9,493 nucleotides of DNA from Prolixibacteraceae bacterium (GCA_003516705.1 DPCJ01000124.1:1-9493); one strand, 5' to 3'; shown: positions 1 through 8,342, numbered from the stretch's first letter. Program-made: numbers and translations. Notes: a model not told the origin generated them from the letters alone.

Positions 1-1310
1 GTCGTGCAACATGGGATTATAAAGGCAAATACTTAGCCGAAGTAGTGTTCCGTGCTGACGGTTCGTTGAAATTCCCTGATACAAAACGTTGGGGTTATTT
101 CCCCGGATTATTGGTTGGATGGCGTGCTTCAGAAGAAAATTTCTGGAAAGAAAATCTGGCATTTGCCAACTACTTTAAGTTAAGGGCATCATACGGTAAA
201 ATGGGTATGGACCCGGGAGCTTCTTATGAGTTTATGAACAAATACAACCTGTCAACTGGTATGACCTTTGGATCGGGCGGAGCCATTGGAACAGCCGTTG
301 GCCCACCTGTGATTGCCAATCCGGCTATTACCTGGGAAACTCAAACCACCTACAACGTTGGTTTCGATTCAAAATTCCTCAATGATTTAATTACTTTGGA
401 TGCAGAATTCTTCTACCAGCGAAGGGAAGATATTCTTGCAACAAAAGATGCATCAGTTCCTAATTTTACCGGTCTTTCTTTACCAAGGGAAAACATTGGT
501 ATTGTTGACAACAAAGGTATTGAACTTACAGCAGGTATTCACAAAGCAATCAACGATGATCTTTTTATCAACTTCGGTGGAAATTTCAGTTTCAACAAAA
601 ACGAGATTGTATATATGGACGAACCTGAAAGAGCTGTTCCATGGCAGCAATTGACAGGCCATCCATACGGAGCTCAGTTAATGTACAATGCCATAGGTAT
701 TTACAAAGACCAGGCTCAGGTTGATGCCACTCCTCACGTTTCGAATGCTAAACCGGGCGACGTAATTTTAGAAGATGTTTCGGGCGACGGACAGATTACC
801 AACGACGACCGCATTTTAATTGACAACTGGGATTATCCTTTCGTTTTCTACGGAATCAATGCCGATGTAACCTGGAAAAATTTTACTTTCTCGGTTTTAT
901 TGCAGGGTCAGGGAGAACAATATAAACGTTCGCAGTACGACAACCGCAGGGGTGAAGCCGGTAACTACTACCAATGGCAGTACGACGACCGTTGGACACC
1001 AACCAATACCGACACAGAAATTGCACGTGCTTACAACCGCGACGACCTTTACTGGTCGCCCGATGTTCGTATGAGTACCTACTGGATTGACAATTGTGCT
1101 TATCTCCGTTTGAAAAACGTGGTGATCAACTACGCAATTCCTACAAAATACTATTCAAAAATTGGTATTGCCAAAGCCAGTATTTATGTATCGGGTAACG
1201 ATGTCGCACTACTATGGACTGCCAACAAAAAATGGGATCCGGAAGCCAACAATCCTGGCGTTTATCCGCTGATGAAAACATTTGCAGTAGGCGCTAATAT
1301 TACTTTTTAA
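1..1310 (+). CDS. SusC/RagA-family TonB-dependent outer-membrane receptor, 5'-truncated by the window edge
   Basis: This is the C-terminal part of a SusC-type TonB-dependent transporter, the outer-membrane beta-barrel that works with a SusD lipoprotein to import glycans or other oligomers. The frame is open from position 3 with no stop before TAA at 1308-1310, so about 435 residues are visible of a family usually near 1000. The signal peptide, carboxypeptidase-like domain, plug and first barrel strands lie outside the window. Family hallmarks seen are YKGKYLAEVVFRADGS just inside the edge, KRWGYFPGLLVGWRAS, a DVSGDGQITNDDR loop near position 775 followed by paired barrel strands, and a C-terminal strand ending ITF with terminal Phe, as expected for outer-membrane insertion. 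An internal GTG at 45 is not a start, because homologous sequence continues upstream of it. susD follows after 30 nt, so the two are surely co-transcribed. The substrate cannot be read from this part. Confidence 0.95.
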   Translation, partial: RATWDYKGKYLAEVVFRADGSLKFPDTKRWGYFPGLLVGWRASEENFWKENLAFANYFKLRASYGKMGMDPGASYEFMNKYNLSTGMTFGSGGAIGTAVGPPVIANPAITWETQTTYNVGFDSKFLNDLITLDAEFFYQRREDILATKDASVPNFTGLSLPRENIGIVDNKGIELTAGIHKAINDDLFINFGGNFSFNKNEIVYMDEPERAVPWQQLTGHPYGAQLMYNAIGIYKDQAQVDATPHVSNAKPGDVILEDVSGDGQITNDDRILIDNWDYPFVFYGINADVTWKNFTFSVLLQGQGEQYKRSQYDNRRGEAGNYYQWQYDDRWTPTNTDTEIARAYNRDDLYWSPDVRMSTYWIDNCAYLRLKNVVINYAIPTKYYSKIGIAKASIYVSGNDVALLWTANKKWDPEANNPGVYPLMKTFAVGANITF

Positions 1311-1340
1311 TGATGATTATAACTTATAAACAGTTAGAAT

Positions 1341-3230
1341 ATGAAAAAAATATTTTATAACATACTCACAATTGCAGTTCTATTGATTCTGGCTCCATCA
1401 TGTAACGATGTGCTGGATCAGCAGGCAGTTGATACGTTTAATGAAGAGCTTGTATTTTCTGACATTAACGTTGTAAAAGCATACCTCGAAAAAACTTACG
1501 ACCGTATGGGTGGTAACACCGACGCAGGTATTCTTGGCGCCCGTGAGGATTTATTGGTTTCGGGAACCGACCAGACTTTGTGTATTCACCGTCCGGCGAA
1601 TTATGTAATGATTAAAGGGACGATGAGCCCTGATAACCTGGGAATTTATGTAAACGATGGTTTAGGCGGATATCTGCGTTGGAACAACCTGTATGCAAAC
1701 ATTCAGAACGTGAATAAGATTCTTGACGGAATTGATGCCGTACCGCTTACAACAACGACTCAGGAAGCTCTAAAAAAACAAATGGTTGGAGAATGTTATT
1801 TCATCAGGGCATATGATTATACCACTTTGCTGATGAATTATGGTGGTGCGATTCTCCAGGATAAAGCTTTCCTTTTGGGTGAAGATTACCTGACCATCAA
1901 AAGGTCTTCAATCAAAGAAACGCTTGATTTTATCCTGAAAGACATTCAGAGTGCCATCGATAATTTACCTGCTTCAATTGAGCAGGGCCGTGCCAACCGC
2001 GCTGCTGCAGCTGCATTGAAATCAAGGGTTTTATTATTTTGTGCCAGTAAACTTACAAATGGCGGTTACGAAGCCAGCAACACATTGGTTTCTTTCCCGG
2101 CCGGAAGCCAGAACGGTTTATTGCAACAGGCCCGCGATGCTGCAAAAGATGTTATGGACGGAAAATATGGCAACTTCGCATTAGTTGGTTCAACAGCTGA
2201 TCCGGCTTCACCGCTTTCGGCTGCCGATGTACAGAAATACGCCGACAATTATTTTAGCATTTTCAACCAGAAAGCAGGCTGGAACTCAGAAACTATCTGG
2301 GGTATCCAGTTCCCGCTTACCGGCGGTAATGTAAACAATGCCAACTTGTGGTATGGCCCGAACGGTTATCATAACTGGGGCAACAATAACCCAACTGAAC
2401 CGATGGTACGCAGCTACGAAATGGCCGACGGATCTAAATTCCAGTGGGATGCTTACGATCCGGGGAATATGGAAGTGCGCACCGCTACAGCAGAACAATT
2501 GGCTGCCGACCCGTTACGTAACCCTTACAATGGTCGCGAACCTCGTTTCTATGCTTCAATTTTATACGATGGAGCTCCCTGGCAGGCTCGTCCTTCTGAC
2601 GCAGCAGGATTGGAACCTGAAAATAAAGTTCAGACTGGTTACTACTACAAAGCTCCGGGCGATGCTGAACCGTACAAAAAAGGTCTTGATACCCGTCAGG
2701 GTTTAATTGAAGCCTGGAACGGAACCAAAAATGCTTATTACATCCGTAAACTTTGCGATCCATCCATCGCTGGTCAGTATTTCAGAAATACAAATACATG
2801 GGTTGAATTCCGCTATGCCGAAATCCTCATGAATTATGCTGAAGCCTGTATTGAACTGGGTGGTGCTGATTTACAAAAAGGGATGGATGCATTAAATATG
2901 GTTCGTAACCGTGCCGGCTTACCCGACAGGATTGCTGCCGACCAGGCTACCGCACGCGAATACCTGCGCCACGAAAGAAACATTGAATTTTTTGCCGAAG
3001 GTCACCGTTATTACGACATGCGCCGCTGGATGATTGCTGAAGAAGTAATCACCGACGTATTCGGAATGAGGATTGAACATTACGACAATGGCAGCAAAAT
3101 GTGGAAATACAACAAAGCTGACAAAGCTGATGCAAGAGCATTTACTGATAAAAAATTCTACTGGGTACCACTGTCACGCGACGAAATGAACAAAGCGCCG
3201 CAGTTACAGCAAAATCCGGGATACAATTAG
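1341..3230 (+). CDS. SusD/RagB-family substrate-binding lipoprotein
   Basis: This 629-residue protein is the surface lipoprotein that caps the SusC barrel and binds substrate. The N-terminus is a lipoprotein signal peptide: MKK, a hydrophobic core, then lipobox LAPSC with the acylated Cys at residue 21. The N-terminal half carries SusD-like helical repeats, for example RWNNLYANIQNVNKIL and GECYFIRAYDYTTLLMNYGG. The C-terminal RagB/SusD domain is unmistakable: EFRYAEILMNYAEA from residue 489, MVRNRAGLP, then YLRHERNIEFFAEGHRYYDMRRW at about 541-563, and a FYWVPLSRDEM...NPGYN end. The start is ATG at 1341, 30 nt after the susC stop. No strong Shine-Dalgarno is visible, as is usual in this phylum. 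The gene is followed directly by a terminator, so any co-transcribed enzymes would have to lie upstream of susC. Specificity is unknown. Confidence 0.96.
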   Translation: MKKIFYNILTIAVLLILAPSCNDVLDQQAVDTFNEELVFSDINVVKAYLEKTYDRMGGNTDAGILGAREDLLVSGTDQTLCIHRPANYVMIKGTMSPDNLGIYVNDGLGGYLRWNNLYANIQNVNKILDGIDAVPLTTTTQEALKKQMVGECYFIRAYDYTTLLMNYGGAILQDKAFLLGEDYLTIKRSSIKETLDFILKDIQSAIDNLPASIEQGRANRAAAAALKSRVLLFCASKLTNGGYEASNTLVSFPAGSQNGLLQQARDAAKDVMDGKYGNFALVGSTADPASPLSAADVQKYADNYFSIFNQKAGWNSETIWGIQFPLTGGNVNNANLWYGPNGYHNWGNNNPTEPMVRSYEMADGSKFQWDAYDPGNMEVRTATAEQLAADPLRNPYNGREPRFYASILYDGAPWQARPSDAAGLEPENKVQTGYYYKAPGDAEPYKKGLDTRQGLIEAWNGTKNAYYIRKLCDPSIAGQYFRNTNTWVEFRYAEILMNYAEACIELGGADLQKGMDALNMVRNRAGLPDRIAADQATAREYLRHERNIEFFAEGHRYYDMRRWMIAEEVITDVFGMRIEHYDNGSKMWKYNKADKADARAFTDKKFYWVPLSRDEMNKAPQLQQNPGYN

Positions 3231-3255
3231 TTAAGTTTGATTGGTATGTAAAAGG

Positions 3256-3283
3256 GACCGGCTCACTTGAGCCGGTCTTTTTT
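3256..3283 (+). terminator. Intrinsic terminator after susD
   Basis: A perfect 9-bp GC-rich stem (GACCGGCTC at 3256-3264 and GAGCCGGTC at 3269-3277) with loop ACTT is followed by six T (3278-3283). It starts 26 nt after the susD stop and marks the 3' end of the susCD transcript. A-rich sequence on the left side (3249-3253) could give weak activity in the other direction, but no minus-strand gene approaches it. Confidence 0.93.
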
Positions 3284-3374
3284 AAACCAATCGCAGAATT
3301 TTCCCTATACTCCCTTAAAAACTATTTCTCTATTTCTTTGATAATCAATATTGACAACAACTAACTAAATCGCT

Positions 3375-4559
3375 ATGGCCCGATTCAGACTTTCTCTTAT
3401 GATGTTTTTACAGTACATGATGTATGCAGTGTGGTGGGTTCCGCTGGCTGCGTATCTCACCAATCTTGAGATTGGCGCTACACAAAAAGCTTTGATTCTG
3501 AGCTCCATGGCAATCGGATGTTTGCTTTCTCCGGTAATAGGAATGCTTGCCGACCGATTGTTTGCCGCCCAGAAAGTATTGGCCGGACTGAATCTGATTA
3601 ATGCAGTAATGTTGTTTATGGCCGGTACTACAAATAACCCCGATTTGCTGTTTATTTTCCTCATTGTTGCCATGCTGGGCTACATGCCTTCGTGGGGTCT
3701 CACAAGTTCAATCGCCATGACTCATCTGCCTTCGGAACAATTCCCGAAAGTGCGTGTTTTTGGCTCAATTGGCTGGGTGACTTCAGGGATTTTCAGTGTT
3801 TTTTTTATAAAAGTTCTGGGCGTTGATTTCGATGGAACCAACCTGCCCTTTTATTGTGGTGCTGGTGTAAGTTTGTTAGCCACGGCAGCCAACCTCATGT
3901 TGCCAAAAACGCCGCCTGCTGCGAGTGGACAGAAGTTTTCGATGATAGATGCGTTTGGTTTGGGAACTTTACAATTAATGAAAGACCGCAATTTTGCCTT
4001 TTTCATCCTGTTTTCATTTCTCTCGATGATTCCCTTTGCAATGTATTATTCCTATTTCTCCGAATTTCTGCTGAACATGAATACAAAGTACATATCGGTT
4101 ACTATGAACTGGGGTGTGCTTGCCGAAATGGGTTTTATGTTGTTGATTCCAATCGCCATCAAACGTTTTGGCCTTCGAAATGTGATGATTCTGGGTCTTG
4201 TGGCAATGATAATCCGCTACCTGTCGCTCTATGCCGGTGGTGTTATTAATCAAAACTGGATGTTCTATATCGGTATTCTTATACACGGGTTAATATTTGG
4301 GTTCTTTTATGTCGGTGGACAGATTTACATCGAGAAAAAGTCGCCTGCCCCTTTAAAATCACAGGCCCAGGGCTTTATTTTTCTTGTCACTTTTGGTGTT
4401 GGACTACTTGTTGGCAACCTGCTGTGTGGCGAACTGATTCAGCTTTATAAAAACGAAAACGGCTACAACTGGGATGCAATCTGGGGAATCACCACAATAT
4501 CATCAATAGTTTTGTTGCTTTTATTTGTGTTGTTTTTTAAGAAAGAAAAGGAAGTTTAG
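3375..4559 (+). CDS. NupG-like nucleoside:H+ symporter (MFS)
   Basis: This 394-residue integral membrane protein, predicted to have 12 transmembrane helices, belongs to the nucleoside:H+ symporter branch of the major facilitator superfamily (E. coli NupG/XapB). It would import nucleosides across the inner membrane using the proton gradient. Family-like features are the first helix FLQYMMYAVWWVPLAAYL, the helix 2-3 loop GMLADRLFAAQKV (56-68), GYMPSWGL (102-109), the EQFPKVRVFGSIGW segment (121-134) matching the FP-x-R-x-WG-x-IG region of NupG, an acidic residue in EMGFMLLIP (251-259), and SQAQGF (329-334) before a glycine-rich helix. The charged KKEKEV tail fits a cytoplasmic C-terminus. ATG at 3375 is chosen because MARFRLSLMMFLQ aligns with the NupG N-terminus. 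It lies after the susD terminator and so is probably a separate transcript. A different solute, such as a sugar, is possible, because family members in this phylum are often named only by homology. Confidence 0.88.
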   Translation: MARFRLSLMMFLQYMMYAVWWVPLAAYLTNLEIGATQKALILSSMAIGCLLSPVIGMLADRLFAAQKVLAGLNLINAVMLFMAGTTNNPDLLFIFLIVAMLGYMPSWGLTSSIAMTHLPSEQFPKVRVFGSIGWVTSGIFSVFFIKVLGVDFDGTNLPFYCGAGVSLLATAANLMLPKTPPAASGQKFSMIDAFGLGTLQLMKDRNFAFFILFSFLSMIPFAMYYSYFSEFLLNMNTKYISVTMNWGVLAEMGFMLLIPIAIKRFGLRNVMILGLVAMIIRYLSLYAGGVINQNWMFYIGILIHGLIFGFFYVGGQIYIEKKSPAPLKSQAQGFIFLVTFGVGLLVGNLLCGELIQLYKNENGYNWDAIWGITTISSIVLLLLFVLFFKKEKEV

Positions 4560-4884
4560 GTTGACAAAGTAAAAGTGTAATTAGAACTTTTTGATTTAAT
4601 TTCATTGTTGCCCGGGAAGGTACCTTTTTAAATATGGATACTTTTATTTCATACCTCTGTCAATGACTTTTATTTGCTAATACCTGATTATATTTACATT
4701 AGTGTTTGCCAATTTTTAAGACCCTGAAACGAGTTCAGGGTGACGTTCGGATATACATTACTGGTTAGAACGTCATGCCGAATTCATTTCGGCATCTCCC
4801 AGCCATTCCGATTCCATGTATTGTGAATAGAAATCTCTTCAGAATTACCTGATATTAGTATGGTATTTTGTGTCCATAGGCTGC
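4560..4884. other. Convergent intergenic region, 325 nt
   Basis: This lies between the 3' ends of the symporter gene (+) and the DUF6057-type gene (-). It is AT-rich, and I find no supportable ORF. The only organised content is the composite inverted repeat at 4718-4798. No convincing intrinsic terminator with a T-run is seen for either flanking gene. The short palindrome around GGTACC near 4620 has no room for a loop. Confidence 0.8.
4718..4798. repeat. Composite REP/MITE-like inverted repeat with two hairpins
   Basis: Two 30-nt half-elements face each other across a 21-nt spacer (4748-4768). Each half is a hairpin with a perfect 8-bp stem and 5-nt loop: ACCCTGAA/TTCAGGGT with loop ACGAG (4721-4741), and ATGCCGAA/TTCGGCAT with loop TTCAT (4775-4795). 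The inner edges form a perfect 7-bp inverted repeat, TGACGTT (4741-4747) and AACGTCA (4769-4775). The second half, reverse-complemented, matches the first at 21 of 30 positions. The layout resembles paired REP elements or a small non-autonomous element mobilised in trans, and its place between convergent genes is typical of such repeats. No transposase is present in the window. It may also protect the 3' ends of both messages. Only one copy is seen here, so the repeat status is inferred. Confidence 0.72.
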
Positions 4885-6657
4885 CTACCTGAAAAACACA
4901 TGATACCAATAGGTATCGCGATATTCTTGTAACGCCTTTTCTGCCTGTTGTTTGTTATTTCTGTTTTGCTGAAAAATCTGGTAATACTTATTGAAACTAA
5001 TCACAGTTTCAGGTTGTACAGTAAATCCTTCAAACTCCGGGTACTTCCCAAGGTTCAGTAAACTGTAGGCAACCACAGCCTCTTCAATATTCTTTGGGAT
5101 TTTTTCAAATCCGGCTGTTTTAAGCAGTGGCAAAAGCCTTGTTACATTTTCAAAATCTTTTTGAAGCAAAAGTAAGGCAAACTTATACTGAACAGCAATT
5201 CGGTTTGTTGAATCGGCTGCAAGAATTAAATCAATATTTGCTTGCGGATTTTCGGCCAGCACAAAGAAATCCTGACTCGTTTTCAGTCGTTGTTTCTGAC
5301 CAAGTTCGGAATCGTTCAATATCGCGGTTTCGTTATCCAGAAACGATTCAAATCTGCGGGCTTCATCACGGTAAAAAACCGTTTGTTTCAAAATCGAGAT
5401 GTACTTTGCCACTACTCTGTAATTTCCGTTAATCAGTTCGGTTTTAATCAGCATTTTTATTCCTTCAGGCGTATTACCGCGCATTACCATATACTCGTAT
5501 GCCCAGCGTTGCGCTTCGTTAATCTGCCCTATCGAATAATAAAAATACCCTCCCCTTTTCAGCACTTCACCCACCAATTCCCAGGGCAAGAAAAGTGTAC
5601 GTGCATCGGGGCTTTGCGGAAAACTGAAAAGTTTATCGGTAAGTTTTCCGGTTTCTGCCAGCGCAATATTATTCAGAAAACCAGTAAGAATATTTACCGA
5701 TGGATGTTGTTCATTATAAGCAATTACCTCATTGAATTTCTGTTGATAAAACAACTTTTCAACTTCAAAATAATGCTTGTCTTTTACTTCGTATTTTGAA
5801 ATGTTTATTGCACCAAAAACAAGTATGATTAAAAACGGGGTAAATTGTAATACTGATATTTTTCTGATGGTAAGGTTTTGAATCAAGGTAATTCGGATGT
5901 TGAATAAAGCAGGTAAAAAGGCAATAGCAAAAAATAATGCAAAAAACAGATATTGCTGATTGCCTGTGCTTTGATTGGCATAAGGATAAAGCAGAAGTTC
6001 TCCTATTGATTCAAAAAACAGCAATTCTCCTGAAATCAGGATAAATAAAATCGTTGGTAATATTAAAATGGCCATTTTCGGCCAGCGATATTTTTCATCC
6101 GAAAAAAACAAATGCAACAACAACATCATCATTAAAATAAACGAGAAACTTCCTGTAAGAAAGTACCATCCCGGAAAAAACAGTATTGGAATCCAGCTTG
6201 ATTTTCGTTTTAAAAAACTGACAATCAGATAAAAAACAAAAACCTGCAACAAAATTCCCAGCAGATTATAAGTCTGAAACTGATAATTGGTTTGCAGATA
6301 AACCAGAATTGCACCAGCTAAAAAAGGGATAAAAAACTGTGTTTTTGTTGTGATTCTTTCACCAATCCGGGCGATTAATAAAGCCATAAGACAAATTTCA
6401 GCCGACACCACCAGTGCCCCAACCAGCGGATAGTAATAAAACGCAGTTTGTAGTTCGCCTAACCAAACCAAAAAGCCACCGGGCTGATTTAAATGTTTAA
6501 ACAAATACTCAACCGATGTTTGAAATAACATCGATTTTTCCTGGTAATAGAAAATATAACCGGCAAAAAACCAGAAATAAAATATAGTGAGACAGAAAAA
6601 GGCGATGTAAGCAGCCAATTGAATTATCCGGTTTGTTTTCAGGTTGTTAGTTGTCAT
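4885..6657 (-). CDS. DUF6057-type multi-spanning membrane protein with helical C-terminal half
   Basis: This 590-residue protein is of unknown function and most resembles the Bacteroidota family DUF6057 (from memory, not searched). Numbering from the chosen start, a first helix at about 11-37 is followed by a conserved-looking NQPGGFLVWLGELQTAFYYYP segment (from about 57), then roughly seven to nine more hydrophobic helices to about residue 287. The remaining 300 residues are soluble and helix-rich, with TPR-like character (KLFYQQKFNEVIAYNEQHPS, YSIGQINEAQRWAYEYMVMRG, QYKFALLLLQKDFENVTRLL). ATG at 6657 is preferred. It lies 13 nt after the upstream lipoprotein stop, and the first helix begins soon after it. 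An in-frame ATG at 6729 would add 24 mostly polar residues and overlap the upstream gene by 59 nt. Close spacing implies co-transcription and probably translational coupling with that lipoprotein. No catalytic motif is recognised. Confidence 0.82.
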   Translation of the reverse strand: MTTNNLKTNRIIQLAAYIAFFCLTIFYFWFFAGYIFYYQEKSMLFQTSVEYLFKHLNQPGGFLVWLGELQTAFYYYPLVGALVVSAEICLMALLIARIGERITTKTQFFIPFLAGAILVYLQTNYQFQTYNLLGILLQVFVFYLIVSFLKRKSSWIPILFFPGWYFLTGSFSFILMMMLLLHLFFSDEKYRWPKMAILILPTILFILISGELLFFESIGELLLYPYANQSTGNQQYLFFALFFAIAFLPALFNIRITLIQNLTIRKISVLQFTPFLIILVFGAINISKYEVKDKHYFEVEKLFYQQKFNEVIAYNEQHPSVNILTGFLNNIALAETGKLTDKLFSFPQSPDARTLFLPWELVGEVLKRGGYFYYSIGQINEAQRWAYEYMVMRGNTPEGIKMLIKTELINGNYRVVAKYISILKQTVFYRDEARRFESFLDNETAILNDSELGQKQRLKTSQDFFVLAENPQANIDLILAADSTNRIAVQYKFALLLLQKDFENVTRLLPLLKTAGFEKIPKNIEEAVVAYSLLNLGKYPEFEGFTVQPETVISFNKYYQIFQQNRNNKQQAEKALQEYRDTYWYHVFFR

Positions 6658-6670
6658 TGGTTTCAGGTTG

Positions 6671-8137
6671 TCATTGTTTTGACCATTTCGCAGGTTTTGC
6701 TTCCTTTTGGGCCGCTTTTCTGATTTCACCCGGTAGAAATGAAAAATCAGACTCCGAAAATTCAGGGATATTAAACGTTTTCAGAAAGCGGCTGTAAAAC
6801 AGCGGGTCTTTCTGAGGAAGAATAAATGGCTTGTGCGCATTTCCGCTTTCATCGATATATGCAATGTAGGGTCGGGCCGACAAACCATCGTCGCGTTTAC
6901 TGCTGAAAATCAGCCAGCGGCCATTTGCCGACCAGGAGTGATAGCTTTCGGTAAAATCGCTGTTCACTGCCATTGGTTTCGTGCTGAAATCTTCAAGATT
7001 TATGCTCCACAAATCGGCTTCCTTATGCCAGATGGGGAAACAACCATAATTGTGCAATGTAAAAATCAACTGTTTTCCATCTGGCGAAACTCGCGGAAAT
7101 GAAACGCTTTTACCAATGGTATCGGCATTAAAAACAAGCTCTTCTGCACTAAAACTTCTGGTTTTGGCATTGAATGCTGTTCGGTACAAATTATACCTGA
7201 TATCGCTGTACAGGTAGTTTTTATCTATTTGTTTTGCCCGGCAGAAATACAAATATTTCCCGTCGGGCGACCACTCGGGATAAGTATCCATAAACTGGTC
7301 ACTGTTTTGAAAATGAATGGGTTGAATGTTGTTTCCGGCAACATTGTAAAGCAAAAGTGACGATTCAAGGTCGGAAACTTCGATCTTTTTTTGTTCCGAG
7401 GAATGAAACTGTTGCACCACTTTATTCGACGAAAATGCCACAAATTTTCCCGACGGATGCCATCGCGGATAAGTCGCCCCATTCTCCATCTCAGCAGTTT
7501 TCAGATTAAATTTTTGCAAATCGCCATCCGAAACAAAAAAGGTACCTCCCATTGAGCCACGCACATGAAACATAAAATTGGCCTGATTCTGCTGGTTTAC
7601 AGCGTGGCAATTCACGCAATTTTCATCCACAACTTCGTTTTTAATCACGGCCTTTTCATCAAATGTTTCGAGGTTCCGCTGCATAATGCTCATCTCTTTC
7701 CAGCTTTCGTAACCCGGATAAAGCAACCGGTAAATAACATACGGCGGAATTGGCGCTTTGGAAACTGAGTTTGAAAACGCTTCAAACTCACCCCAATTCC
7801 CTGCATTTTTTACATACACTTTGTAAGTTATCTCCTGACCTGCCGCAGATTTCAACAAGCTTTTCCATTTCTTTTCAGGAATGATTATTTCTCCTTCACG
7901 GGATAAAATTTCGATACTTTCACCAGCTTCAGAAGTAATTGTAACTGCGTATGAATCACCTTTTTCATTGATGATAAAATTCAGCGGGGCGATATTTACA
8001 GGGATGGTAATCCCTGTGTAACCGGGTTCAATCTGAGGTTGTCCATCCACCTTAGTCACACTTTCGCCGGGACCGCTTTTACATGCACTAAAAAATGTAA
8101 AGGCTATTATTATACTTATCAGGTTACTCTTTTTCAC
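6671..8137 (-). CDS. Haem-binding (CxxCH) PD40 beta-propeller lipoprotein
   Basis: This 488-residue exported lipoprotein has a signal peptide MKKSNLISIIIAFTFFSAC with the lipobox Cys at residue 19. Residues about 35-130 look like a beta-rich domain. CVNCH at 174-178 is a canonical c-type haem attachment motif, so one covalent haem is predicted, made in the periplasm. After it come PD40/TolB-like propeller blades: YPRWHPSGKFVAFSS (223-237), YPEWSPDGKYLYFCRA (286-301), FPRVSPDGKQLIFT (347-360) and YHSWSANGRWLIFSS (399-413). The start is GTG at 8137. An in-frame TAA lies four codons upstream with no ATG between, and the signal peptide begins at this codon. It is the first gene of a two-gene unit with the DUF6057-type protein. 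Relatives are often loosely named TolB-like or cytochrome c biosynthesis proteins; neither name is demonstrated. A redox or sensing role in the envelope is inference. Confidence 0.85.
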   Translation of the reverse strand: MKKSNLISIIIAFTFFSACKSGPGESVTKVDGQPQIEPGYTGITIPVNIAPLNFIINEKGDSYAVTITSEAGESIEILSREGEIIIPEKKWKSLLKSAAGQEITYKVYVKNAGNWGEFEAFSNSVSKAPIPPYVIYRLLYPGYESWKEMSIMQRNLETFDEKAVIKNEVVDENCVNCHAVNQQNQANFMFHVRGSMGGTFFVSDGDLQKFNLKTAEMENGATYPRWHPSGKFVAFSSNKVVQQFHSSEQKKIEVSDLESSLLLYNVAGNNIQPIHFQNSDQFMDTYPEWSPDGKYLYFCRAKQIDKNYLYSDIRYNLYRTAFNAKTRSFSAEELVFNADTIGKSVSFPRVSPDGKQLIFTLHNYGCFPIWHKEADLWSINLEDFSTKPMAVNSDFTESYHSWSANGRWLIFSSKRDDGLSARPYIAYIDESGNAHKPFILPQKDPLFYSRFLKTFNIPEFSESDFSFLPGEIRKAAQKEAKPAKWSKQ

Positions 8138-8156
8138 TTCAAAAATTTATGTTGTA

Positions 8157-8186
8157 AAGAAATAACCGAAACACCTAAAAAACAAA
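8157..8186 (-). promoter_or_regulatory. Weak candidate promoter for the lipoprotein operon
   Basis: On the minus strand TTTG (8183-8186) is separated by 18 nt from TATTTCTT (8157-8164), which matches four of six fixed positions of the Bacteroidota -7 motif TAnnTTTG. It ends 19 nt before the GTG start, which would give a short leader. The spacing is right but the -7 match is poor, so this is only a candidate. Confidence 0.3.
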
Positions 8187-8312
8187 CAATTTCATCAGTT
8201 TTGTCAATTGTTTAATCATTCCTTTAGCGGCAATCTTTTTATAAAGTTCAAACCAAAAACAATGAAAAACTTAATTTTTCGCACAAAAAACAAGATTTTA
8301 ATTTCAATTCAT

Positions 8313-8342
8313 TTTGAAGTACAGATTGTTTTTTTAGATTTG
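8313..8342 (+). promoter_or_regulatory. Bacteroidota-type promoter for the ilv leader and ilvD
   Basis: A -33 TTTG (8313-8316) lies 18 nt from TAGATTTG (8335-8342), a full match to the -7 consensus TAnnTTTG used by the primary sigma factor of this phylum. Transcription should begin near 8346-8349, leaving about 15 nt before the leader-peptide ATG. It fits exactly where an attenuator promoter is needed. Confidence 0.75.

Noticed and set aside
2338..2763. Overlapping ORFs on both strands within susD
   Set aside because: The susD frame is continuous with clear family motifs on both sides; these alternatives show no family features.
3284..3374. Promoter for the symporter gene
   Set aside because: No TAnnTTTG match with a properly spaced upstream TTTG was found. 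The nearest string, TATTTCTTTG, has the wrong internal spacing.
4608..4632. CCCGGG and AAGGTACCTT followed by a T-run, as a possible terminator of the symporter gene
   Set aside because: The palindrome is perfect but leaves no loop, and a looped version would have only four base pairs. This is not enough for an intrinsic terminator call.
4901..4917. GATACC-AATA-GGTATC stem-loop near the 3' end of the DUF6057-type gene
   Set aside because: It is a 6-bp inverted repeat inside coding sequence with no T-run on either side, within chance expectation.
5127..5799. Plus-strand ORFs opposite the DUF6057-type gene
   Set aside because: They are antisense shadows: biased toward residues expected from the complement of the real gene, with no domain signature, while the minus-strand frame is long and coherent.
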